Assembly (NCBI GenBank): GCA_902472315.1
Contig: CABRNM010000057.1
Location: 1 to 7,432 of the forward strand
DNA: 7,432 bases
Reading direction: 5' to 3'
From: an uncultured Collinsella sp.
GTDB lineage: Bacteria > Actinomycetota > Coriobacteriia > Coriobacteriales > Coriobacteriaceae
Part shown: in pieces, positions 1 through 7,089 of the stretch
Layout of the letters: every line of letters starts with the position of its first letter
Position numbering within the stretch: position 1 is the stretch's first letter
Program-made: the position numbers and the translations under genes
Notes under the pieces: generated by a model
Told to the model about the DNA's origin: nothing
Databases searched by the model: none
The model's input: only the letters and a program-made list of their open reading frames with translations

Positions 1-70
1 GGGGTCAGCCCGTGGGAGGCCAGGGCGCCGCTGACCGGTGGACGGCACCGAGCCGCCATTGGGAATGTAG
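1..70 (+). other. 3' tail of an unidentified upstream transcription unit
   Basis: This stretch precedes a strong plus-strand terminator, so it should be the end of a transcript that starts outside the window. I cannot identify it. It can form two hairpins: GGTCAGC at 3-9 pairs with GCTGACC at 30-36, and CGGTG at 36-40 pairs with CACCG at 46-50. That would fit the end of a structured RNA. Alternatively, one frame starting at base 2 stays open to a TGA at 32-34 and would end in a Gly/Arg-rich tail. Too little is present to choose between a coding end and an RNA gene. Confidence 0.3.
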
Positions 71-102
71 AAGGGGGAGGCCTCGCGGCCTCCCCCTTTT
101 TT
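71..102 (+). terminator. Strong intrinsic (Rho-independent) terminator
   Basis: A perfect 12-bp stem pairs AAGGGGGAGGCC (71-82) with GGCCTCCCCCTT (87-98), closing a 4-nt loop TCGC. A run of six T residues (97-102) follows on the plus strand. This is a textbook intrinsic terminator for the upstream unit, and it insulates the acpS operon. The minus strand also has A residues around the stem but no comparable downstream T tract, so I assign it to plus-strand transcription. Confidence 0.93.
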
Positions 103-150
103 GCGTTTATAGGGCCATCACTCCACTCTCGCTGTGTTTTTGACCCTCGT

Positions 151-180
151 TTGTCGCATCTTCTACGAACGGGCTACAAT
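151..180 (+). promoter_or_regulatory. Candidate housekeeping-sigma promoter of the acpS operon
   Basis: A -35-like TTGTCG (151-156) and a -10-like TACAAT (175-180) are separated by 18 nt. The -10 matches the TATAAT consensus at five of six positions. Transcription would start near 187, giving a leader of about 20 nt before the acpS start at 210. It lies in the only sizeable gap upstream of the six-gene cluster and directly after a terminator. I saw no operator palindrome or riboswitch-like element here. Confidence 0.6.
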
Positions 181-199
181 GTCATAGTCTGTGCAGCAT

Positions 200-208
200 G
201 GAGGTGAT
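200..208 (+). promoter_or_regulatory. Shine-Dalgarno that fixes the acpS start
   Basis: GGAGGTGAT (200-208) is an extended match to the anti-Shine-Dalgarno end of 16S rRNA. The GGAGG core is 5 nt from ATG 210. An in-frame ATG at 198 lies immediately upstream of and partly inside this site, so it cannot be the start served by it. The site therefore favours ATG 210. Confidence 0.88.
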
Positions 209-209
209 T

Positions 210-749
210 ATGGCCGAAGCCGGAATCGGCGTTGATATCGTCGAGATTTCCCGAATGAAATCAATCCTTGAGAAGACACCCGCGTTTGCCCGGCGCGTGT
301 TTACCGATGAAGAGCGCGCGTATTGCGATGCCTCGTCTCGTCCTGCCGCGCATTATGCCAGCCGTTTTGCTTCTCGCGAGGCGGTACTTAAGGCGCTTGG
401 TACGGGTTTTAGCCAGGGCGTTGGCCGTAAAGACGTTTCCGTAACGCGCGATAAGCTCGGCAAGCCAAAAGCGCTGCTTTCGGGCCGCGCTCTCGAAATC
501 GCCCAGGAATTGGGCGTTGTCGAGGTCGCTCTTTCTATTACTCTGACGGGTGACTTGGCTGTTGCTAATGCCATTGCGATCACCGAGGATGCTCGACCTA
601 AACCCAAGGAAGAAAAGGTGAGCACGAAGGAGCGCGTTGCTCAGACATTTAAAGAGGCTCGTTCTGTCTTAGACGAGCTCGAACAGCTGCAACAATCTGC
701 TTTGTCGGAACATCTGGATGATGATCCGCAAGATGCGCTAGGAGCATAG
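210..749 (+). CDS. acpS: Holo-[acyl-carrier-protein] synthase (4'-phosphopantetheinyl transferase) with C-terminal extension
   Basis: AcpS moves 4'-phosphopantetheine from CoA to a serine of acyl carrier protein, in the cytoplasm, to enable fatty acid synthesis. From ATG 210 the product is 179 residues. The N-terminal GIGVDIVEI (5-13) carries the Mg-binding Asp9. FASREAVLKALGTG (53-66) carries Glu57 of the family signature, with Arg56 where Lys is usual. DKLGKPKALLSG (81-92) is also typical. The block LSITLTGDLAVA (108-119) has Leu112 where family members usually have His (SxSHT). AcpS normally ends near residue 120-130. Here a charged, probably helical tail of about 50 residues follows (about 128-179), rich in Glu, Lys, Gln and Asp. 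First gene of the operon; its TAG directly abuts the next ATG. Confidence 0.92.
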   Translation: MAEAGIGVDIVEISRMKSILEKTPAFARRVFTDEERAYCDASSRPAAHYASRFASREAVLKALGTGFSQGVGRKDVSVTRDKLGKPKALLSGRALEIAQELGVVEVALSITLTGDLAVANAIAITEDARPKPKEEKVSTKERVAQTFKEARSVLDELEQLQQSALSEHLDDDPQDALGA

Positions 750-2366
750 ATGAAACCGGTTTTGAGTACCGAGGAAGTCGTTCGCCTCGAAGATATTATC
801 GAGCGTGAGGGTACCTCGAAGGCCGAACTCATGGAGTTGGCGGGCGAATTTGCTGCCAACGAGATTTTAAAGCTCAACCCCGATCGCGTTCTTGTATTGG
901 TCGGTTTTGGCAACAATGGCGGAGATGGCTGGGTTGCCGCTGACATTCTGACGCATAAGGGCGTTGATGTAGATATCGTCTCTCCGGTTGAGCCGGATGA
1001 GATCCCTGCCGCTCTCGCTCGTCATGTCGCCCGTCGTACTGCTGGTCGCGACGTGCATGTGTGTGTCGGCCCCTCTCGTGATGAGCTGGAGGTGCTGATT
1101 GATAAGGCTGATGTTGTAGTCGATGCCATTTTTGGTACCGGTTTTCATGGTGATCTTCGTGCGCCGTTTTCAATCTGGATCCCCACGGTCAATGAAAATG
1201 CCGATCGCGTTGTCTCCATCGATGTTCCTTCGGGCCTGAATGCCGAGACGGGTGTGGTGGATGACGACTGCATTCGTGCCGAGCGTACGGTGACGATGAT
1301 TGCTCCCAAGATCGGCTTATACAGCGCTGACGGTCCCGAATATGCAGGCGATCTGGTCTGCGGCGGTCTGTATGACCGCCTTGATGAGGTTATTGACGAT
1401 GTCGACCATGCTGCCGAGATCGTGGAACCCGGTGACCTTGTGGACTATTTTGCTCCGCTGCCTACGAATATCGATAAGTACTCGCGCGGCTCGGTGCTCA
1501 TTGTTGCCGGATCGGCGCAGTATCCTGGTGCGGCCATTATGGCTGCCAAGTCCGCTGCCCGCGCAGGCGCCGGCTATGTGGCAGTCGCGACTCCGGATGC
1601 GTGTGCCAACCTTATCCGCATGGCGCTCCCCTCGATTCCGGTCTTTGCTATTCCATCTGATTCCCGCGGTTCTTTTGGTGCCGCTGCGCGCATGACGGTA
1701 TGTGAGATTGCCAAGAAATATAGCTGCGTGCTGTGTGGTCCCGGCATGACGACATCTGCCGGTGCCATGCAGGTGGTTTCGGGTCTGCTTGAGCTCGACG
1801 TACCGCTTATCTTGGATGCCGATGCTCTCAACTGCCTTGCCAAGATTGCAATCGATGGCATCGACAGTAATCCCGAGATGTATCGTCGTGAGCAGCCGCT
1901 CGTTATGACGCCGCATTATCGTGAGCTTTCGCGTCTCGTCGCCGGTGATGAGGTCAATGACCTTGGAACCGCGATTGCCGCCGCGCAAAAGGTTGTCTGG
2001 GCCGCCGGTTCCGATAACCTCGTTGTTATCGCTAAGGGCCCGACGACGGCCATTTGCGGTGTTGAGCGCGTGCTGCTGCCGCTCTCTGGCCCGGCGTCGC
2101 TGGCGACCGCTGGCTCGGGTGACGTCCTTGCGGGTATTCTGGCCGGCACGCTAGCCACCATGCGCGATGAGATGGACCGCTGGGAGCTGCTGTACTCGTA
2201 TGCCGTCGCGCTTCATAGCTATGCCGGTTTTGCCGCGGCGACGGAGTTTGGCGAGAAGAGCGTTATCGCGACCGATCTTATCGACTTGATCGGTCCCGCC
2301 ATGGAGTTGGCGGCAAAGGATGCGCTCGATGATCTGGGAATCACGGACGAAGGGTCGGATGACTAA
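750..2366 (+). CDS. nnr: Bifunctional NAD(P)H-hydrate epimerase / ADP- (or ATP-)dependent NAD(P)H-hydrate dehydratase
   Basis: This enzyme repairs NAD(P)HX, the hydrated and inactive form of NAD(P)H. The N-terminal domain (about 1-225) epimerises R-NAD(P)HX to the S form. The C-terminal domain (about 228-530) dehydrates the S form back to NAD(P)H. Epimerase (YjeF_N) signatures are GFGNNGGDGW (52-61), DAIFGTGF (125-132) and IDVPSGLNAETG (157-168). Dehydratase (YjeF_C, ribokinase-like) signatures are KYSRGSVLIVAGS (243-255), MTPHYRELSRL (386-396), KGP (429-431) and AGSGDVLAGILAG (454-466). The 538-residue length fits the E. coli-type fused enzyme, and both halves look intact. AGGAG at 740-744 is 5 nt before ATG 750. 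There is no gap to acpS, so coupled translation is likely. The product ends in an acidic tail. Confidence 0.95.
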   Translation: MKPVLSTEEVVRLEDIIEREGTSKAELMELAGEFAANEILKLNPDRVLVLVGFGNNGGDGWVAADILTHKGVDVDIVSPVEPDEIPAALARHVARRTAGRDVHVCVGPSRDELEVLIDKADVVVDAIFGTGFHGDLRAPFSIWIPTVNENADRVVSIDVPSGLNAETGVVDDDCIRAERTVTMIAPKIGLYSADGPEYAGDLVCGGLYDRLDEVIDDVDHAAEIVEPGDLVDYFAPLPTNIDKYSRGSVLIVAGSAQYPGAAIMAAKSAARAGAGYVAVATPDACANLIRMALPSIPVFAIPSDSRGSFGAAARMTVCEIAKKYSCVLCGPGMTTSAGAMQVVSGLLELDVPLILDADALNCLAKIAIDGIDSNPEMYRREQPLVMTPHYRELSRLVAGDEVNDLGTAIAAAQKVVWAAGSDNLVVIAKGPTTAICGVERVLLPLSGPASLATAGSGDVLAGILAGTLATMRDEMDRWELLYSYAVALHSYAGFAAATEFGEKSVIATDLIDLIGPAMELAAKDALDDLGITDEGSDD

Positions 2367-2368
2367 TT

Positions 2369-3514
2369 ATGAATAAAGCCGATTTGACGCGTTGGTCCTG
2401 GGTCGAGATCGACCGCGGGGCGCTTCGCCGCAACACGAGGGCCTATAAGAATTTGCTGAATCCGCGTCAGCGCCTGTGCTGCGTGGTTAAAGCCGACGCT
2501 TATGGTCATGGAGCTGTTGAGTGCGCCAAGATTATGTATTCGGCCGGCGCCGACATGTTTGCCGTGGCGACGGTTAACGAGGGCGTTGAGCTCCGACAGG
2601 GCGGGATTACGAAACCCGTCCTTATCCTAAGCGAGCCGCCTATCGAGGCCATTCCGACGTTGCTTGAGTTCGATATCATGCCCTCGGTCTATACGTCCGA
2701 CTTTGCTCTTGCGTATGGCGAATGTGCCGTCGCGGCGGGCAAGGTGGGCAAGTATCATCTCGCCATCGAGACGGGCATGAACCGCATCGGCGTACATTAC
2801 ACGCAGGTGCTCGACTTTGTCCGCGGTATTGATTTCCATCGCGGTATTCAGTGCGACGGCGTATTTACGCACTTCGCCACGGCCGATGAACCTTCGGGCT
2901 GGGACTACAAGCTGCAGTGCCAGCGCTTTACCGAGGCCGTTCAGGCCATTAAGGATGCGGGTTTTGAGTGCGGTATCGTGCATTGCGCCAACACGCCGTC
3001 CTCGATGCTCGACCCCTCGATGCATTTTGATATGATTCGCGCCGGCGTTGGCTTGTATGGCATGCAGCCGTGCGAGCTGAGTAGCCGTGTGATGCAGCTC
3101 GATCCCGTTATGAGCGTTCATGCGCGCGTGACGCGCGTGGCGCACCCTGCGATGGGCGAGGGCGTGGGCTACGGTTTTACCTACCGCGTACCGCGTACGC
3201 GCGTTCAGATCTGCACGCTGCCGATCGGTTATGCCGACGGCCTATCGCGTACGCTTTCCAATCGTATGGATGTGCTGTATCGCGGCGAGCGCGTGCGTCA
3301 GGTTGGCAATATCTGCATGGATCAGTTTATGGTCGCCATTCAGTCCAACCCGGCACACGAGATTCCCGAGGCCGAGTATGGTGACGAGATGATTATTGTC
3401 GGCCGCGATGGCGATGCCGAGATCACTATGGACGAGATGGCCCGACTGCGCGGAACGATTAACTACGAGGTCGCCTGCGGCTTTGGCATGCGTCTCGACA
3501 AGGTCTACGTGTAG
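2369..3514 (+). CDS. alr: Alanine racemase (PLP-dependent)
   Basis: Interconverts L- and D-alanine, supplying D-Ala for peptidoglycan. The 381-residue length is normal for fold-type III Alr. The PLP lysine is Lys41 in VVKADAYGHGA (39-49). The opposing catalytic tyrosine is Tyr268 in GVGYGFTY (265-272). RAGVGLYG (225-232 region), LPIGYADGLSR (284-294) and GNICMDQF (313-320) are further signatures. One oddity is HLAIETGMNRIG (130-141): many Alr enzymes have HLKxDTGMxRxG, where the Lys is carbamylated and buttresses an active-site Arg. Here that position is Ala132, although the Arg (Arg139) is kept. It begins 2 nt after nnr with only a weak ribosome binding site (GGA near 2357-2359), so it probably depends on translational coupling. 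TGA/TAA-type ends and frame are intact. Confidence 0.96.
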   Translation: MNKADLTRWSWVEIDRGALRRNTRAYKNLLNPRQRLCCVVKADAYGHGAVECAKIMYSAGADMFAVATVNEGVELRQGGITKPVLILSEPPIEAIPTLLEFDIMPSVYTSDFALAYGECAVAAGKVGKYHLAIETGMNRIGVHYTQVLDFVRGIDFHRGIQCDGVFTHFATADEPSGWDYKLQCQRFTEAVQAIKDAGFECGIVHCANTPSSMLDPSMHFDMIRAGVGLYGMQPCELSSRVMQLDPVMSVHARVTRVAHPAMGEGVGYGFTYRVPRTRVQICTLPIGYADGLSRTLSNRMDVLYRGERVRQVGNICMDQFMVAIQSNPAHEIPEAEYGDEMIIVGRDGDAEITMDEMARLRGTINYEVACGFGMRLDKVYV

Positions 3515-3522
3515 GAGCCGCT

Positions 3523-4143
3523 ATGGGCGTCATGCACATTCCCGGCCATACCCATCAGGCGCCACGTGAGGTCGCACTCGAGGAGATTGAGGCTGTTTTA
3601 GGCGACTGCCATCTCTGCCAGCTCTATCAGTCGCGCCATAACATCGTGTTTGGCGTGGGAAACCCCCACGCTCGCGTCATGTTTATTGGTGAAGCACCGG
3701 GTCGCAACGAGGATTTGCAGGGCGAACCTTTTGTGGGGGCGGCGGGTGAAGACCTCAACGGCATTTTGTCCCTGGCAGGTCTTAAGCGCGAGGACGTCTA
3801 TATCGCCAACGTGCTTAAGTGCCGCCCGCCGGGAAACCGCAATCCGCGTCCCGAGGAAGTGCTGGCTTGCTCACCGTTTTTGCGCGAGCAGATTCGAAGC
3901 ATCTGGCCCGATATCATCGTGACGCTCGGTAACCCCGCAACGCACTTTGTGCTCAAGACCGAGATCGGCATTACCAAGCTGCGCGGCAGGTTCCATCAGA
4001 TGGGCCACTTTGTGGTGATGCCGACGTTTCATCCTGCGGCGGCGCTGCGCAATCCGGCGTGGCAGGAGTTGCTGGAGGAAGACTTTAAGATGCTGGGCGA
4101 CTATCTGGAGCGGCACCCCGCGCCGGAGACCGCCTCGGAATAA
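3523..4143 (+). CDS. udg: Family 4 uracil-DNA glycosylase, iron-sulfur type
   Basis: Excises uracil that arises in DNA by cytosine deamination or dUMP incorporation, starting base excision repair. The 206-residue product has the family's signatures. GEAPGRNEDLQGEPFVGAAG (56-75) forms the catalytic and uracil-binding segment, and TFHPAAALRNP (168-178) carries the His170 motif. Four cysteines in the expected order should bind a 4Fe-4S cluster: Cys29 and Cys32 (CHLC), Cys100 (VLKCRPPGNRNP) and Cys116 (EVLACSPFL). There is no KRRIH-type insertion before the last cysteine, so it is not the DNA-crosslinking UdgX type. AGGAG at 3513-3517, overlapping the alr stop, is 5 nt from ATG 3523. The downstream ATG 3532 is less well placed. 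It is sometimes annotated as DNA-polymerase-like bacteriophage protein in older databases. Start and family are both secure. Confidence 0.93.
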   Translation: MGVMHIPGHTHQAPREVALEEIEAVLGDCHLCQLYQSRHNIVFGVGNPHARVMFIGEAPGRNEDLQGEPFVGAAGEDLNGILSLAGLKREDVYIANVLKCRPPGNRNPRPEEVLACSPFLREQIRSIWPDIIVTLGNPATHFVLKTEIGITKLRGRFHQMGHFVVMPTFHPAAALRNPAWQELLEEDFKMLGDYLERHPAPETASE

Positions 4144-4158
4144 TAATAAGGAGCGTAT

Positions 4159-4665
4159 ATGTCCCTGGAGCGCCTGGGGGTAGGTACCTATAGAACGGCC
4201 CGTACTGCCGATACGGAGCATTTTGGCGAGCTGGTCGCACCGTGTCTAGAAGATGGCGATGTGCTGATCTTGACCGGCGGCCTCGGGGTGGGCAAAACCC
4301 ACTTTACCAAGGGCGTTTCGCGCGCTCTGGGCGATGAGCATATGGTCACAAGCCCTACGTTCGCACTCATGGCCGTTCATGACCAAGGGCGTATTCCGCT
4401 GTTCCATTTTGATCTGTACCGCCTGGAGCATGCCTACGAGCTTGAGGATACGGGCATTTTTGACGTGCTGGGCTATGAGGGTGTTTGCCTGCTGGAATGG
4501 GGCGAGCAGTTTCAGGATGAACTGACAGATGAGTATCTTTCGGTGACGCTTAAGCGCGATGAGGACGACAGCGACGTGCGAACGATAACGCTCGAGGCAC
4601 ACGGCGAGCGCGCGATTGAGCTTTCCCATTTGATAGATAAGGCTGTACAAGATGAGCTTGCATAA
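4159..4665 (+). CDS. tsaE: tRNA threonylcarbamoyladenosine biosynthesis ATPase TsaE
   Basis: TsaE is the ATPase that acts with TsaB and TsaD during transfer of threonylcarbamoyl to A37 of ANN-decoding tRNAs. The 168-residue protein has a Walker A loop GGLGVGKT (40-47), the switch-like SPTFAL (65-70), FHFDLYRL (82-89) with the conserved DLYR, and LLEWGE (111-116). All are hallmarks of the family, and length is normal. AAGGAG at 4148-4153 lies 5 nt before ATG 4159. Its last 14 nt overlap the start of the TsaB-RimI-TsaD gene, so the components of the complex are made from adjacent, coupled reading frames. The 15-nt gap to udg holds only the ribosome binding site. Confidence 0.95.
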   Translation: MSLERLGVGTYRTARTADTEHFGELVAPCLEDGDVLILTGGLGVGKTHFTKGVSRALGDEHMVTSPTFALMAVHDQGRIPLFHFDLYRLEHAYELEDTGIFDVLGYEGVCLLEWGEQFQDELTDEYLSVTLKRDEDDSDVRTITLEAHGERAIELSHLIDKAVQDELA

Positions 4666-7036
4666 CGACAACGCGCTGGTGGTGGCGCTCGACACATCGA
4701 CCGACATGCTTGCCTGCGCGGCAAGCTGGATTGACGTGCAGACAGGCGAGGCAAAGCTGGTAAGTGGGGACCATCTGTGTCGCCGCCATGCCAACGTGGA
4801 GCTCGTGAATACTGTTGATGACCTACTGAAGCAGGCCGGCCTGGATCGCAGCGATGTCGGCTGTTATGTGGTCGGTCGCGGTCCCGGCTCGTTTACGGGC
4901 GTGCGTATCGGCATCTCCACCGCAAAGGGTCTGGCGCACGGTGCCAATGTGCCGTTGCTGGGCGTGTCGACGCTCGATGCTTGCGCCTGGACGGCATGGA
5001 AGGCCGGCGTGCGCGGCAAGCTTGGTGTTCTTGCCGATGCCATGCGCGGCGAGGTGTACCCGGCGCTCTATGTGCTGGGGGATGAGGGCCCCGAGCGTCT
5101 GTTTGAGCGCGAGCGCGTGGTCAAGGCCGCCGTGGCGCTTGATGAGTGGCGCCAGACCGCGGACTGGGATCAGGTTCAGCTGACTGGTGACGGTCTCGTG
5201 CGTTATGGCAAACTGCTGGGCGAGGATGAGACGGCGCGCTGCGTGGAGCGAGACCTGTGGTGGCCCTCGGGCGAGGGCCTGCTGATGGCGCACGCCGCAG
5301 GCGATGGCGATCCGGCTCGCGTCTTGCCGATCTATACGCGCCTTTCGGACGCCGAGGAAAACGAGCGCAAGCGTCTGGGCCTTGCCGAGAGCGCGCAGAG
5401 TGAGGTGACAGGTGTTGCCGACGAGCTTGCCGGACGTCATCTGCAATTCCGCCCCATGGGCGCGGCGGATGCCGAGGGCGCGAGCGCACTGGAGACCGCC
5501 TGCTTTGAAGGCGCCGGACACGAGGCGTGGACGCCGGGCATGTTCCTGTCCGAGCTGGGCGAGGACGTTGCCGCGCCACGTAGCTGGTGGGTGGCGCACG
5601 ACGACGGCCGTCTGCTGGGTCTTGCCGGCGGTATGGTCGTCGACGGGGACGTGCAGATTATGGACGTTGCCGTCGATCCGGCGCATCGCCGCGAGGGCAT
5701 CGCCCGCAAGCTTCTGTCGCACGTGAGCTATGACGCGCAGATGCTCGGCTGCACCACGGCTTCGCTTGAGGTTGAGGACGGCAACGAGGCCGCAATTGCG
5801 CTCTATGCCGCTCTGGGCTTTACCGAGGCGGGTCGTCGCCGTGGCTATTACGGTGCCGGCAAGGATGCCATCGTCATGACGGCGCCGCTGCCCCTGGTGC
5901 TTCCTCTCGACAATGCCTCGCCCGAGCCGACGGCTGCCGAACAGCGTGTATGGCCGCTGCCCGCGCCCGAACGCACCGCTGAGGAGCGTGCCGAAATCGA
6001 GCGCCGCCGCCTGGTGCTTGCCATCGAGAGCTCCTGCGACGAGACAGCCGTGGCAATTATCGATGCGGATGGCAATATACTGGCCAACCAGGTGTCGACA
6101 CAGATTGATTTTCATGCTCGCTTTGGCGGCGTGGTGCCCGAGATCGCCTCGCGCAAGCACGTTGAGGTCATCGTGAGCGTCGTGGACGCGGCACTCGAGG
6201 ACGCCGCAGCGTCGCTGGGCCTTACGGGCGGAGCCATTGCACCAAGTGAGCTTGCCGCCGTGGGCGTGACGCAAGGTCCGGGCCTGGTGGGTGCCTTGGT
6301 GGTGGGTGTCGCCTTTGCCAAGGGCTTTGCGTATGCTGCCGGCAAACCGCTGGTGTGCGTCAATCATCTGGAGGGTCACCTGTTTGCCAACCTGTTGGCG
6401 CAGCCCGACCTCAAGCCGCCGTTTATCTTTACGCTTGTTTCGGGCGGGCACACCATGCTCGTGCACGTAAGGGCATGGGGCGACTACGAGGTGCTTGGCG
6501 AGACGCTTGACGACGCCGTGGGCGAAGCCTTCGACAAGGTGGCAAAGGCACTGGGCCTTGGCTATCCCGGAGGCCCCATCATCTCCAAGCTTGCCGAGAC
6601 GGGCAACCCTAAGGCGATTGATTTCCCCCGCGCGCTGAACAGCAGGGGCGACTACCGCTTCTCGCTTTCGGGCCTCAAGACGGCGGTGACGCTCTACATC
6701 GAGCAGGAGACCAAGGCCGGGCGCACGATTCATCTGCCCGATTTGGCGGCTTCGTTTGAGGCGGCGGTCTTTGACGTGCAGTACAAGAAGGCCAAAAACG
6801 CCCTGCATGCTACCGGGTGCAAGGAGTATTGCATCGGCGGCGGCGTCTCGGCCAACCCGCATCTGCGCGAGATGATGATCAAGAAACTCGGGCGTCAGGG
6901 AATCCGCGTAACGGTGCCGCCCTTGTCTGCCTGCACCGATAACGCCGCCATGATCGCGGAGGTCGCTCGCCGTAAATTCGACCGAGGTGAAATCTCGCCG
7001 TTCGATGTCGACGCCGATCCAAACATGACGCTGTAG
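4652..7036 (+). CDS. tsaB-rimI-tsaD: TsaB-RimI-TsaD fusion: t6A37 synthase subunits joined to ribosomal protein S18 N-acetyltransferase
   Basis: One 794-residue reading frame holds three complete enzymes. Residues about 8-240 are TsaB, with VALDTS (11-16) and GRGPGSFTGVRIG (75-87). Residues about 262-415 are a RimI-like GNAT domain: MDVAVDPAHRREGIARKLL (337-355) has the acetyl-CoA loop, and Glu373 and Tyr385 (IALYAALGF) match the Glu103/Tyr115 catalytic pair known from Salmonella RimI. Residues about 412-452 are a Pro/Ala/Glu linker. Residues 453-794 are full-length TsaD, with IESSCDETAVAI (458-469), metal ligands His572 and His576 (NHLEGH) and Asp763 (CTDNAAMIA), VSGGHT (596-601) and IGGGVSANPHLRE (728-740). 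TsaB and TsaD form the threonylcarbamoyl transferase core, and RimI acetylates S18. No frameshift or missing catalytic residue is visible. A weak ribosome binding site (ATAAGG, 4637-4642) and the overlap suggest coupling to tsaE. Confidence 0.96.
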   Translation: MSLHNDNALVVALDTSTDMLACAASWIDVQTGEAKLVSGDHLCRRHANVELVNTVDDLLKQAGLDRSDVGCYVVGRGPGSFTGVRIGISTAKGLAHGANVPLLGVSTLDACAWTAWKAGVRGKLGVLADAMRGEVYPALYVLGDEGPERLFERERVVKAAVALDEWRQTADWDQVQLTGDGLVRYGKLLGEDETARCVERDLWWPSGEGLLMAHAAGDGDPARVLPIYTRLSDAEENERKRLGLAESAQSEVTGVADELAGRHLQFRPMGAADAEGASALETACFEGAGHEAWTPGMFLSELGEDVAAPRSWWVAHDDGRLLGLAGGMVVDGDVQIMDVAVDPAHRREGIARKLLSHVSYDAQMLGCTTASLEVEDGNEAAIALYAALGFTEAGRRRGYYGAGKDAIVMTAPLPLVLPLDNASPEPTAAEQRVWPLPAPERTAEERAEIERRRLVLAIESSCDETAVAIIDADGNILANQVSTQIDFHARFGGVVPEIASRKHVEVIVSVVDAALEDAAASLGLTGGAIAPSELAAVGVTQGPGLVGALVVGVAFAKGFAYAAGKPLVCVNHLEGHLFANLLAQPDLKPPFIFTLVSGGHTMLVHVRAWGDYEVLGETLDDAVGEAFDKVAKALGLGYPGGPIISKLAETGNPKAIDFPRALNSRGDYRFSLSGLKTAVTLYIEQETKAGRTIHLPDLAASFEAAVFDVQYKKAKNALHATGCKEYCIGGGVSANPHLREMMIKKLGRQGIRVTVPPLSACTDNAAMIAEVARRKFDRGEISPFDVDADPNMTL

Positions 7037-7089
7037 TCGTACGGGTGCGGTCCCCGACCGGAGGGGCCGGATATAAGGTTTCCTGCTCT

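Noticed and set aside
140..180. TTGACC at 140-145 as the -35 of the acpS promoter
   Set aside because: It is 29 nt from the TACAAT box, too far for a standard promoter; TTGTCG at 151-156 gives 18 nt.
198..209. Upstream ATG at 198 as the acpS start
   Set aside because: It overlaps the GGAGGTGAT ribosome binding site that is ideally spaced for ATG 210, and the family homology begins just after 210.
1317..1988. A 223-codon open frame on the minus strand
   Set aside because: Antisense to the nnr gene, low-complexity Arg/His-rich product with no family signatures.
3523..4143. UdgX-type DNA-crosslinking glycosylase
   Set aside because: The KRRIH-type insertion between the third and fourth cysteines is absent; the spacing matches ordinary family 4.
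4823..6862. A 679-codon open frame on the minus strand
   Set aside because: It lies wholly antisense to the TsaB-RimI-TsaD gene, arises from its GC-rich codon bias, and has no recognisable motifs.
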